64,000 bases of DNA from Burkholderia cenocepacia (GTDB lineage: Bacteria; Pseudomonadota; Gammaproteobacteria; Burkholderiales; Burkholderiaceae): assembly GCF_900446215.1 (NCBI RefSeq), contig NZ_UAQZ01000015.1, positions 310,001 to 374,000 of the forward strand, in the 5' to 3' direction. The translations under genes and the position numbers were made by a program. A model generated the notes under the pieces. The model was given only the letters and a program-made list of their open reading frames with translations. It was not told the origin of the DNA and did not search any database. Position 1 is the first letter of the stretch. Each line of letters begins with the position of its first letter. Of the stretch, positions 30,448 to 38,811 are shown one piece after another.

Positions 30448-31719
30448 ATGGCGTTCAGCAAGGTATTGGTGGGATGGATGGCGGCCTGTGCGCTGTCGGC
30501 CGCTCAGGCCGGTACGCTGCCGAGCGCCAATACGGGTGCGGGCACCAGCGGCTCGCTCGCCCATGCCGAGCACTTCGACTACGCCGACGCGAACCTGCCG
30601 CAGGTTGCCGCCGACCTCAACGAACAGATCCTCCGCATTCCGGCCGACGCGTCGGGCGCCGTCACGCTCGAGGCCACGCTGTTCAAGCCGAACGGCCCCG
30701 GCCCGTTCCCGCTCGTCGTCTTCAACCACGGTAAAAACACCGGCGATCTCCATCTGCAGCCGCGCAGCCGGCCGCTCGCGTTCGCGCGCGAATTCGTGCG
30801 CCGCGGCTATGCGGTGATCGCGCCGAATCGCCAAGGCTTCGCCGGTTCGGGCGGCACGTACCAGCAGGAAGGCTGCAACGTCGGCAAGAACGGCCTCGCG
30901 CAGGCCGCCGACGTCGACGCGACGGTGCGCTACATGTCGCGCCAGCCGTACGTCGATGCGTCGCGCATCGTCGTCGCCGGCACGTCGCACGGCGGCCTCG
31001 TGTCGGTCGCCTACGGCACCGAAGCCGCGGCGGGCGTGCGCGGCATCATCAACTTCTCCGGCGGGCTGCGCCAGGACCTGTGCGACGGCTGGCAGCGCAA
31101 CCTCGTCGACGCGTTCGACCAGTACGGCGCGCATACGGCCGTGCGGTCGCTGTGGTTGTACGGCGACAACGATTCGGTGTGGACGCCCGCGCTCGTCGCG
31201 CAGATGCACGATGCGTACGTGTCGCATGGCACGCAAGCGCAGTTCATCGATTTCGGCCGCTACAAGGACGACGCACACCGGCTGATCGTCGATCGCGACG
31301 GCGTGCCCGTGTGGTGGCCGGCCGTGCACGCATTCCTCGCCGAACTGAACCTGCCGACCGCGGTGCGCTATGCGGTCGCGAACCCGCACGAGCCGAAGGC
31401 CACCGGCTATGCGTCGATCGATGCGGTCAACGCGGTGCCGTACGTCGACGAAGCCGGCCGCGAAGGCTATCGCCGCTTCCTGAACCAGCATCCGAGCCGC
31501 GCGTTCGCGGTGTCGTCGGAAGGCGCGTGGTCGTGGGCCGAAGGCGGCGACGATCCGATGGCGCTCGCGCTCGACAACTGCGCGAAGCAAGGCGCGGGCG
31601 CATGCCGGCTGTATGCGGTCAACGACCGTGTCGTGTGGAACGACAACGCGACGCAGACGGCCGACAACGGCGACGCCCCCGCCCGCGACACCGATACGCG
31701 CGCACTGGCTTCGCGCTGA
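30448..31719 (+). CDS. Exported alpha/beta hydrolase (dienelactone hydrolase-like)
   Basis: The 423-residue precursor has a signal peptide (about 1-21, ending AQA/G). The alpha/beta-hydrolase fold shows FNHGKNTG near residue 90 (oxyanion), the nucleophile elbow GTSHGG near 175 and likely acid/base residues in the YGDNDSVW and DDAHRL segments. The C-terminal 130 residues are an extra domain with FLNQHPSRAFAVS and cysteine-containing CAKQGAGACRLY. It is probably a periplasmic or secreted esterase/peptidase; the substrate is unknown. A -10-like GCTACGAT lies upstream and a terminator follows. Confidence 0.85.
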   Translation: MAFSKVLVGWMAACALSAAQAGTLPSANTGAGTSGSLAHAEHFDYADANLPQVAADLNEQILRIPADASGAVTLEATLFKPNGPGPFPLVVFNHGKNTGDLHLQPRSRPLAFAREFVRRGYAVIAPNRQGFAGSGGTYQQEGCNVGKNGLAQAADVDATVRYMSRQPYVDASRIVVAGTSHGGLVSVAYGTEAAAGVRGIINFSGGLRQDLCDGWQRNLVDAFDQYGAHTAVRSLWLYGDNDSVWTPALVAQMHDAYVSHGTQAQFIDFGRYKDDAHRLIVDRDGVPVWWPAVHAFLAELNLPTAVRYAVANPHEPKATGYASIDAVNAVPYVDEAGREGYRRFLNQHPSRAFAVSSEGAWSWAEGGDDPMALALDNCAKQGAGACRLYAVNDRVVWNDNATQTADNGDAPARDTDTRALASR

Positions 31720-31726
31720 CGTCCGA

Positions 31727-31758
31727 CGCGCGGCGGATCGTACGCCGCGCGCGTTTTT
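31727..31758 (+). terminator. Terminator of the exported hydrolase gene
   Basis: CGCGCGGCG (31727-31735) pairs with CGCCGCGCG (31743-31751) around a 7-nt loop and is followed by CGTTTTT. Confidence 0.75.
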
Positions 31759-32198
31759 CGTCTTTTCCCCCGCTTCGCTTCCTTTTCTTTTCTCCTGAGC
31801 GCGTGTCCGTCGCGCGGCGCCGCCTGCCGTTCCGGCTGCCCGATTGCGTTCCGGTTCCCCCCACCGCCGCGCCGCCGCCTTTCGGTCGCGACATCGCCCC
31901 GCACGCCCGTATTGCGCTTCGATCCCCGATTTTTCGCCCGCGCACCGTGCGCCGCGCCGCGATTTTTTTCTGTCGGGGGGTGTCACTCGAACGTCGTCAT
32001 TTGCGCGCATTTCGCCCGATCCGTCGCGTTCCGTTCCGAGCCCCCACGAACTGCGCCGAACTCCCGCCCGACAAGGCTTTGCGGCACTTGTAACCGCTAG
32101 TGCAACGTCCGGCGGAACACGCTAATCTCAGCGCGTTTCGTATCCCGCCGCGCGGCATCCCGTCGATGCCGCGCGGTCGTTTTACCCCCGGAGTCGCC
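31759..32198 (+). promoter_or_regulatory. Upstream region of the biotin operon
   Basis: About 440 bp with no gene: a pyrimidine-rich stretch (31760-31800), then GC-rich sequence. Near the operon lies an inverted repeat GCACT (32084-32088)/AGTGC (32099-32103), and TGCAAC (32101-32106) with TAATCT (32123-32128) spaced 16 bp, a weak promoter candidate. The TTG start of bioA is preceded by GGAG. Confidence 0.35.
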
Positions 32199-33545
32199 TT
32201 GAGTACGCCAGCCACCGACGACTGGGTCGCGCGCAGCCTGCGCGCGGTCTGGCACCCCTGCACCCAGATGAAGCATCACGAGCGCCTGCCGCTCGTCCCC
32301 GTCGCGCGCGGCGCGGGCGTGTGGCTGTACGACCGTGACGGCCGCCGCTACTTCGACGCGATCAGCTCGTGGTGGGTCAACCTGTTCGGCCATGCGAACC
32401 CGGACATCAACGCGGCGCTGAAGGACCAGCTCGACACGCTCGAGCATGCGATGCTCGCCGGCTGCACGCACGCGCCCGCGATCGAGCTCGCCGAACGGCT
32501 GCACGCGCTCACCGGGCGCACGCTCGGCCATGCGTTCTTCGCGTCGGACGGCGCGTCGGCCGTCGAGATCGCGCTGAAGATGAGCTTCCACGCGTGGCGC
32601 AACCGCGGCCGCGCGAACAAGCAGGAATTCGTCTGCGTCGCGAACAGCTATCACGGCGAGACGATCGGCGCGCTCGGCGTGACCGACGTTGCGCTGTTCA
32701 AGGATGCGTACGACCCGCTGATCCGCCACGCGCACGTGGTCGCGTCGCCCGATGCGCGCGGCGCGCTGCCGGGCGAGACGGCCGCCGACGTCGCCGGCCG
32801 CGCGCTCGCGGACGTGCGGCGTCTGTTCGTCGAACGCGGCGACCGGATCGCCGCGCTGATCGTCGAGCCGCTCGTGCAGTGCGCGGCCGGCATGGCGATG
32901 CACGATCCGTCGTACGTGCGCGGGCTGCGCGCGCTGTGCGACGAATTCGGCGTGCACCTGATCGCCGACGAGATCGCGGTCGGGTGCGGACGCACCGGCA
33001 CCTTCTTCGCGTGCGAGCAGGCCGGTGTCTGGCCCGATTTCATGTGCCTGTCGAAAGGGATCAGCGGCGGCTACCTGCCGCTGTCGCTGGTGCTCACGCG
33101 CGACGACGTGTTCGCGGCGTTCTACGACGACGACACGACGCGCGGCTTCCTGCACTCGCATTCGTACACCGGCAACCCGCTCGCGTGCCGCGCGGCGGTC
33201 GCGACGCTCGACCTGTTCGCGCGCGACGACGTGCTCGCGCGCAACGCCGGCAAATCGGCGACGCTGCGCGCGGCGCTCGCGCCGCTCGACGCTCATCCTC
33301 AGGTGCGCCATCTGCGCGAGCGCGGCACGCTGTTCGCGTTCGACGTCGCGCTCGACGGCGACGCGGCGCGCGGTTTCTCGCGGCGCTTCTTCGAACATGC
33401 GCTGGCGCGCGAGCTGCTGCTGCGCCCGATCGGCACGACCGTGTACCTGATGCCGCCGTACGTGATGAGCGACGACGACATCGCGTGGCTCGCGCAGCGC
33501 ACGCGCGACACGCTCGACGCGACGCTGGAGGATCTCGGCCGATGA
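32199..33545 (+). CDS. bioA: Adenosylmethionine--8-amino-7-oxononanoate aminotransferase
   Basis: BioA makes 7,8-diaminopelargonate using S-adenosylmethionine as amino donor. The protein (448 residues from this TTG) has the class III aminotransferase fold, with AISSWWVNLFGHANP near the N-terminus, the IADEIAVGCGRTG motif and the PLP lysine K286 in LSKGISGGYLPL. The TTG at 32199 is favoured because GGAG lies 6 bp before it and the conserved region starts right after (STPATDDWVARSLRAVWHP); ATGs at 32166 would add an atypical N-terminus. The stop overlaps bioF. Confidence 0.93.
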   Translation: MSTPATDDWVARSLRAVWHPCTQMKHHERLPLVPVARGAGVWLYDRDGRRYFDAISSWWVNLFGHANPDINAALKDQLDTLEHAMLAGCTHAPAIELAERLHALTGRTLGHAFFASDGASAVEIALKMSFHAWRNRGRANKQEFVCVANSYHGETIGALGVTDVALFKDAYDPLIRHAHVVASPDARGALPGETAADVAGRALADVRRLFVERGDRIAALIVEPLVQCAAGMAMHDPSYVRGLRALCDEFGVHLIADEIAVGCGRTGTFFACEQAGVWPDFMCLSKGISGGYLPLSLVLTRDDVFAAFYDDDTTRGFLHSHSYTGNPLACRAAVATLDLFARDDVLARNAGKSATLRAALAPLDAHPQVRHLRERGTLFAFDVALDGDAARGFSRRFFEHALARELLLRPIGTTVYLMPPYVMSDDDIAWLAQRTRDTLDATLEDLGR

Positions 33546-34726
33546 GCCTGCTCGACACCCTGCAACGCGGCCTCGCCGACCTCGACGCGCAAGGGCTGCG
33601 CCGCGTGCGCCGCATCGCCGACACCGCGTGCGACGCGCGCATGACCGTGAACGGCCGCGAGATCGTCGGCTTCGCGAGCAACGACTACCTCGGCCTCGCC
33701 GCGCATCCGGCGCTCGTCGCCGCATTCGCGGAAGGCGCGCAGCGCTACGGCTCCGGCAGCGGCGGCTCGCACCTGCTCGGCGGCCATTCGCGCGCGCACG
33801 CCAGACTGGAAGACGAACTCGCGGGCTTCGCGGGCGGCTTCTCCGACGCGCCGCGCGCGCTGTACTTCAGCACCGGCTACATGGCGAACCTCGCCGCGAT
33901 GACGGCGCTCGCGGGCAAGGGCGCGACGATCTTCTCCGACGCGCTGAACCACGCGTCGCTGATCGACGGGATGCGGCTGTCGCGCGCGAACGTGCAGGTC
34001 TATCCGCACGCCGATACGGCCGCGCTCGCCGCGCTGCTCGACGCATCGGAGGCCGAAACGAAGCTGATCGTCAGCGACACCGTGTTCAGCATGGACGGCG
34101 ACGTCGCGCCGCTCGCCGAACTCGTCGCGCTGGCCGAGCGCCACGGCGCGTGGCTCGTCGTCGACGATGCGCACGGCTTCGGCGTGCTCGGCCCGCAGGG
34201 GCGCGGCGCGCTCGCGGCCGCCGCGCTGCGTTCGCCGCATCTGGTGTACGTCGGCACGCTCGGCAAGGCGGCCGGCGTCGCCGGCGCGTTCGTGATCGCA
34301 CACGAAACCGTGATCGAATGGCTGATCCAGCGCGCGCGCAGCTACATCTTCACGACCGCCGCGCCGCCGGCCGTCGCGCATGCGGTCTCCGCGAGCCTGA
34401 AGGTGATCGCGGGCGACGAAGGCGACGCGCGCCGCGCGCACCTCGCCGCGCTGATCGAACGCACGCGTGCGCTGCTGCGCAACACGCGCTGGCAGCCGGT
34501 CGATTCGCACACGGCCGTGCAGCCGCTCGTGATCGGCAGCAACGATGCGACGCTCGCGGCGATGCGCGCGCTCGACGCACACGGCCTGTGGGTGCCCGCG
34601 ATCCGGCCGCCGACGGTGCCGGCCGGCACGTCGCGGCTGCGCGTGTCGCTGTCGGCCGCGCATTCGTTCGACGATTTCGCCAGGCTCGAAGCCGCGTTGA
34701 TCGAAGCTAGCGAGGCAGCCGCATGA
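33542..34726 (+). CDS. bioF: 8-amino-7-oxononanoate synthase
   Basis: BioF condenses pimeloyl-ACP (or -CoA) with alanine. The 394-residue protein is an alpha-oxoamine synthase with ASNDYLGLAAHP near residue 43, GSGSGGSHLLGGH near 73, DDAHGFGVLGPQG and the PLP lysine K242 in YVGTLGKAAGVAG. Its ATG overlaps the bioA stop (ATGA) and its own stop overlaps the bioD start, so translation of the operon is coupled. Confidence 0.96.
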   Translation: MSLLDTLQRGLADLDAQGLRRVRRIADTACDARMTVNGREIVGFASNDYLGLAAHPALVAAFAEGAQRYGSGSGGSHLLGGHSRAHARLEDELAGFAGGFSDAPRALYFSTGYMANLAAMTALAGKGATIFSDALNHASLIDGMRLSRANVQVYPHADTAALAALLDASEAETKLIVSDTVFSMDGDVAPLAELVALAERHGAWLVVDDAHGFGVLGPQGRGALAAAALRSPHLVYVGTLGKAAGVAGAFVIAHETVIEWLIQRARSYIFTTAAPPAVAHAVSASLKVIAGDEGDARRAHLAALIERTRALLRNTRWQPVDSHTAVQPLVIGSNDATLAAMRALDAHGLWVPAIRPPTVPAGTSRLRVSLSAAHSFDDFARLEAALIEASEAAA

Positions 34727-35442
34727 CCGCCCCGCTCTCGCTGTTCGTCACCGGCACCGATACCGAAATCGGCAAGACCTTCGTGTCGGCCGCGATGCTG
34801 CACGGCTTCGCGCGGCACGGGCTGCGCGCGGCCGCGCTGAAGCCGGTCGCGGCCGGCGCGTATCAACGCGACGGCGTCTGGCGCAACGAGGATGCCGATC
34901 AGCTCGACGCCGCCGCGAACGTCGTGCTGCCGCCCGAGCTGCGCACGCCGTTCCTGCTGAAAGCGCCGGCCGCGCCGCACATCGTCGCTGCGCAGGAAGG
35001 CGTGACGCTCGATCTCGACACGATCGTCGCGTGCCATCGCGAAGCGCTGACGCGCGCGGACGTCGTCGTCGTCGAAGGCGTCGGCGGCTTTCGCGTGCCG
35101 CTGAACGACACGCAGGACACCGCCGATCTCGCGGTCGCGCTCGGCCTGCCCGTCGTGCTCGTCGTCGGCATCCGGCTCGGCTGCATCAGCCACGCGCTGC
35201 TGACGGCCGATGCGATTCGCCAGCGCGGGCTCGCGCTCGCGGGCTGGGTCGCGAACCACGTCGACCCGGCCATGTCGTTCGCCGACGAGAACGTCGCGAC
35301 GATTCGCGACTGGCTCGCGCGCGAGCACCGCGCGCCGCTCGTCGGCCGCATCGCGCACATGACGCCGGCCGCCCCCGAATCCGCCGCGGCGATGCTCGAC
35401 ATCGCCGCGCTCGTCGAGTCGCTGCGCGCCGCGCGGCCTTGA
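34723..35442 (+). CDS. bioD: Dethiobiotin synthetase
   Basis: BioD closes the ureido ring from diaminopelargonate, CO2 and ATP. The 239-residue protein shows the P-loop GTDTEIGKT (11-19) and VVVEGVGGFRVPL near 117, with LGLPVVLVVGIRLGCISHALLT typical of BioD. The ATG overlaps the bioF stop and bioB follows after 41 bp. Confidence 0.96.
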   Translation: MTAPLSLFVTGTDTEIGKTFVSAAMLHGFARHGLRAAALKPVAAGAYQRDGVWRNEDADQLDAAANVVLPPELRTPFLLKAPAAPHIVAAQEGVTLDLDTIVACHREALTRADVVVVEGVGGFRVPLNDTQDTADLAVALGLPVVLVVGIRLGCISHALLTADAIRQRGLALAGWVANHVDPAMSFADENVATIRDWLAREHRAPLVGRIAHMTPAAPESAAAMLDIAALVESLRAARP

Positions 35443-35483
35443 CCCAACCGATCCCCCAATCCCGCCCAGGACAGGAAAACGAA

Positions 35484-36503
35484 ATGACCCAAGCCCAGAC
35501 CGTCGCCGTGCAATCCGACGCGATTCCCATGGCTGCACCGGCGCCGCAGCGCTGGCGCGTCGCCGACGTCGTCGCGCTGTTCGAACTGCCGTTCAACGAC
35601 CTGATGTTCCGCGCGCAGCAGGTGCATCGCGAGCACTTCGACGCGAACGCGGTGCAGCTGTCGACGCTGCTGTCGATCAAGACGGGCGGCTGCGAGGAAG
35701 ATTGCGGGTACTGCTCGCAGTCGTCGCATCACGACACGGGCCTGAAGGCCGAGAAGCTGATGGACGTCGACACGGTGCTCGACGCCGCGCGCGCGGCGAA
35801 GGCGAACGGCGCGAGCCGCTTCTGCATGGGCGCCGCGTGGCGCAACCCGAAGGAGCGCCACATGCCGGCGCTGACCGAGATGGTGCGCGGCGTGAAGGAG
35901 CTCGGCCTCGAGACCTGCATGACGCTCGGCATGCTCGAAGACGAGCAGGCTCGGCAGCTCGCCGACGCGGGCCTCGACTACTACAACCACAACCTCGACA
36001 CGTCGCCGGAGTTCTACGGCCAGGTGATCTCGACGCGCACCTACCAGGATCGCCTCGACACACTCGACCGCGTGCGCGACGCGGGCATCAACGTGTGCTG
36101 CGGCGGCATCATCGGGATGGGCGAATCGCGTCGCGAACGCGCGGGCCTGATCTCGCAGCTCGCGAACCTGAACCCGTATCCGGAATCGGTGCCGATCAAC
36201 AACCTCGTCGCGATCGAAGGCACGCCGCTCGAAGGCACCGCGCCGCTCGATCCGTTCGAATTCGTGCGCACCATCGCGGTCGCGCGCATCACGATGCCGA
36301 AGGCCGTCGTGCGCCTGTCGGCCGGGCGCGAGCAGCTCGACGACGCGATGCAGGCGATGTGCTTCCTCGCCGGTGCGAACTCGATGTTCTACGGCGACCA
36401 GCTGCTGACGACGAGCAACCCGCAGACGCAGCGCGACCGCGCGCTGTTCGAGCGCCTCGGCATCCGCGCGAGCCAGGCCGACGCGCTGTCGGACAACGCG
36501 TAA
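35484..36503 (+). CDS. bioB: Biotin synthase
   Basis: BioB is the radical SAM enzyme that inserts sulfur into dethiobiotin. The 339-residue protein has the 4Fe-4S motif C70-EED-C74-GY-C77, the GLETCMTLGML segment and the second-cluster residues in CCGGIIGMGE and further on. The ATG at 35484 follows an AGGA-containing site. A strong bidirectional terminator ends the operon bioA-bioF-bioD-bioB; genes for pimelate-side synthesis (bioC, bioH) are not here. Confidence 0.97.
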   Translation: MTQAQTVAVQSDAIPMAAPAPQRWRVADVVALFELPFNDLMFRAQQVHREHFDANAVQLSTLLSIKTGGCEEDCGYCSQSSHHDTGLKAEKLMDVDTVLDAARAAKANGASRFCMGAAWRNPKERHMPALTEMVRGVKELGLETCMTLGMLEDEQARQLADAGLDYYNHNLDTSPEFYGQVISTRTYQDRLDTLDRVRDAGINVCCGGIIGMGESRRERAGLISQLANLNPYPESVPINNLVAIEGTPLEGTAPLDPFEFVRTIAVARITMPKAVVRLSAGREQLDDAMQAMCFLAGANSMFYGDQLLTTSNPQTQRDRALFERLGIRASQADALSDNA

Positions 36504-36536
36504 GCGGCAACGGCCGGCGCGCCGCGCCCGCCAACG

Positions 36537-36564
36537 AAAAAGCCGGGGCGCGCCCCGGCTTTTT
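36537..36564. terminator. Bidirectional terminator between bioB and the LysR gene
   Basis: A 20-bp perfect palindrome (AGCCGGGGCG at 36541-36550 and its complement at 36551-36560) has AAAA before and TTTT after. Confidence 0.85.
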
Positions 36565-36582
36565 CACGCCCGCGCGCACGGC

Positions 36583-37500
36583 TCAGGTCGCGCCGCCCAG
36601 TGCGCGCGGCTCCATGAACGTGTGCCGGAAATAGTCGCGCACCGCGTGCATCGCGGGACTCAGCTCGATGTTCTTGCGCCACGCGAGGCCGACGCTCATC
36701 GGCGGCACCGGGTCGCGCAGCACGATCGTCTCGATGCGCCGCCCTTCGAGCGACCACGGGCGATACACCATGTCGGACAGGATCGCCACACCGCTGCCGT
36801 TCGCGACCATGCTGCGCACCGCCTCGACCGACGAGGTGCGCAGGATCACGTTCGGCCGGTACGGCGTCTCGTTCCAGTAACGCAGCGCGGTCTGCCCGGC
36901 CTCGTCCACCGTCAGCATCACGAACGGCTCGTGCGCGACCTCCGCGAACGTGACGCTCTCGCGCCGCAGCAGCGGATGATGCGCGCCGACCCACAGCCTG
37001 CGCACCGAATGGATCACCGGCTCCAGCACGAGCTCCGGATTCGACACGTTCGACGTGAGCAGCACGGCCATGTCGTAGCGGCCCGCGATCAGCCCTTCCT
37101 CGATCGACTCGCGGTTCAGCTCATGCAGGTGGATCGTCAGGCGCGGATAGAGCGTATTGAGCCGCAGCACGTGATGCGGCAGGAAGTAGCCGAGCACCGT
37201 GTAGCTCGCGGCGATCGCGAGCGTGCCGGTCAGCGTGCTTTCGAGATTCGGGATCCGCATCGCCTCGTCGACCGACGACAGGATCGTGTACGCGTGATTG
37301 AGAAAACGCCGCCCGGTATCGGTCAGCGTCACGCCCGCCGACGTGCGCACGAACAGTTGCGTGCCGAGACTGTCCTCCAGTTCCTTGATCGCGCTCGTCA
37401 CGGCCGACTGCGAGATGGTGAGCTGGATCGCGGCCTGCGAGATCTGTCCGAGCTCGGCGGTCGCGACGAAGTACTTGAGCTGTCTGAGCGTCAGGGCCAT
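36583..37500 (-). CDS. LysR-family regulator next to the pxp cluster
   Basis: The 305-residue protein has the LysR helix-turn-helix in its first 60 residues (LRQLKYFVATAELGQISQAAIQLTISQSAVTSAIKELE, here in parts) and a periplasmic-binding-like effector domain. It is divergent from pxpA with 259 bp between the starts, the usual position of a regulator for the adjacent operon. 5-oxoproline or a related compound is a reasonable but unproven inducer. Confidence 0.88.
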   Translation of the reverse strand: MALTLRQLKYFVATAELGQISQAAIQLTISQSAVTSAIKELEDSLGTQLFVRTSAGVTLTDTGRRFLNHAYTILSSVDEAMRIPNLESTLTGTLAIAASYTVLGYFLPHHVLRLNTLYPRLTIHLHELNRESIEEGLIAGRYDMAVLLTSNVSNPELVLEPVIHSVRRLWVGAHHPLLRRESVTFAEVAHEPFVMLTVDEAGQTALRYWNETPYRPNVILRTSSVEAVRSMVANGSGVAILSDMVYRPWSLEGRRIETIVLRDPVPPMSVGLAWRKNIELSPAMHAVRDYFRHTFMEPRALGGAT

Positions 37501-37652
37501 GCGCGGTGGAAAACTGATGGGGGCATGGCAACCATCATATCAACCGTCCGTTGCGCGGCAATCCGGGCCCGCCCGACCCGCGCGCATCCGCCTGCCGCGG
37601 CGCCGGGCAGCCGCTTTCCGCGATATCTGAAAAATCGATACGCTCGCATATA

Positions 37653-37672
37653 AAAATAGAACTATTTTGACG
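37653..37672 (+). promoter_or_regulatory. Inverted repeat overlapping a -35 in the LysR/pxpA gap
   Basis: AAAATAG (37653-37659) and CTATTTT (37662-37668) form a perfect 7-bp inverted repeat with a 2-nt centre, inside an AT-rich patch. Its right arm overlaps TTGACG (37667-37672), a strong -35 match facing pxpA. It fits a LysR operator, but no binding evidence exists. Confidence 0.45.
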
Positions 37673-37759
37673 CACCCGGCACGGCTAACCTGCGTTCAAC
37701 ACGGTGTCGACACGCGCTGCGACGCACGCGAGACCGGAGAACCTGGAGGAACGAACCGT

Positions 37760-38542
37760 ATGAGGAAGCACAGTGTCGACCTGAATTCGGACATGGGCGA
37801 AGGTTTCGGCCCGTGGACGATCGGCGACGGCGTCGACGAGCAGATCATGCCGCTCATCAGCTCGGCGAACATCGCCACCGGTTTTCATGCCGGCGACCCG
37901 AACATCATGGCGCGCACGGTGCAGCTCGCGCGCGACGCCGGCGTCGGGATCGGCGCGCATCCGGGCTTTCGCGATCTGGCTGGCTTCGGTCGCCGCACGA
38001 TCACCGAAACGCCGCAGGCGCTCGTCCACGACATCCTGTATCAGCTCGGCGCGCTGCGCGAGTTCGCGCGGCTCAACGGCGTGAGCCTGCAGCACGTCAA
38101 GCCGCACGGCGCGCTCTACATGCACGCGGCGGCCAACGAGGCGTTCTCGCGGCTGCTGATCGAGACGCTGCAGCGCGTCGATCCCGGCCTGTGGCTGTAC
38201 TGCATGGAAGCGTCGGTCACGTATCGCGTGGCGCGGGAGTACGAACAGCCGGTGATCCGCGAGTTCTACGCCGATCGCGACTACGACCGCAGCGGCTCCA
38301 TCGTGTTCACGCGCCGCGTCGGGCGCCTCGACCCGCAGCAGGTGGCCGACAAGGTGCTGCGTGCGTGCATCGACGGCAAGGTGCGCACGATCGACGGCGA
38401 CGACATCGACATCGATTTCGATTCGGTCTGCATCCACAGCGACACGCCCGGCGCGCTCGAACTCGTGCGCGAAACGCGCGACGCGCTGGTCCGCGAAGGC
38501 ATCCGGACCGCCGGCCCGCAACCGCTCGCCGCTCATCACTGA
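37760..38542 (+). CDS. pxpA: 5-oxoprolinase subunit PxpA (LamB/YcsF family)
   Basis: PxpA is one of three subunits of the ATP-dependent prokaryotic 5-oxoprolinase, which opens pyroglutamate to glutamate. The 260-residue protein has the family hallmarks DLNSDMGEGFGPW near the start, ANIATGFHAGDP, IGAHPGF and VKPHGALYMHA. The ATG at 37760 follows CTGGAGGA. It heads a co-directional run of six genes to 43703. Confidence 0.95.
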   Translation: MRKHSVDLNSDMGEGFGPWTIGDGVDEQIMPLISSANIATGFHAGDPNIMARTVQLARDAGVGIGAHPGFRDLAGFGRRTITETPQALVHDILYQLGALREFARLNGVSLQHVKPHGALYMHAAANEAFSRLLIETLQRVDPGLWLYCMEASVTYRVAREYEQPVIREFYADRDYDRSGSIVFTRRVGRLDPQQVADKVLRACIDGKVRTIDGDDIDIDFDSVCIHSDTPGALELVRETRDALVREGIRTAGPQPLAAHH

Positions 38543-38564
38543 ACCCGATTCAAGGAGACGCAAG

Positions 38565-38807
38565 ATGGCATTGCACGACATCGTCAGCCCGCTGCCGGGC
38601 ACGTTCTACCGACGCCCGTCGCCCGAGGCGGACTACTACGTCGCGGTGAATGCGACGGTCGCGGCCGGCGCGGTGGTCGGCCTCGTCGAAGTGATGAAGC
38701 AGTTCACCGAGATCGAAGCCGATGCGGCGGGCCGCGTCGTCGAGCTGCTCGTCGACGATGGCGAGCCGGTCGACGCCGGCCAGGTGCTGATGCGGATCGA
38801 GGGGTGA
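38565..38807 (+). CDS. Short biotin carboxyl carrier protein
   Basis: The 80-residue protein is a lone biotinyl domain. Its biotin-attachment motif reads E42-V-M-K45-Q where the usual form is (A/M)-M-K-M, so K45 should be biotinylated by BirA. There is no N-terminal extension as in AccB of acetyl-CoA carboxylase. The start has AAGGAG upstream, and it sits between pxpA and the biotin carboxylase, overlapping neither. It presumably carries carboxybiotin between the carboxylase and the PxpB/PxpC proteins rather than to AccA/AccD. Confidence 0.92.
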   Translation: MALHDIVSPLPGTFYRRPSPEADYYVAVNATVAAGAVVGLVEVMKQFTEIEADAAGRVVELLVDDGEPVDAGQVLMRIEG

Positions 38808-38811
38808 TGCG

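Noticed and set aside
32084..32106. BirA operator (bioO) before bioA, because of TTGTAACC near 32089
   Set aside because: Only one half resembles bioO, and this BirA has no DNA-binding domain.
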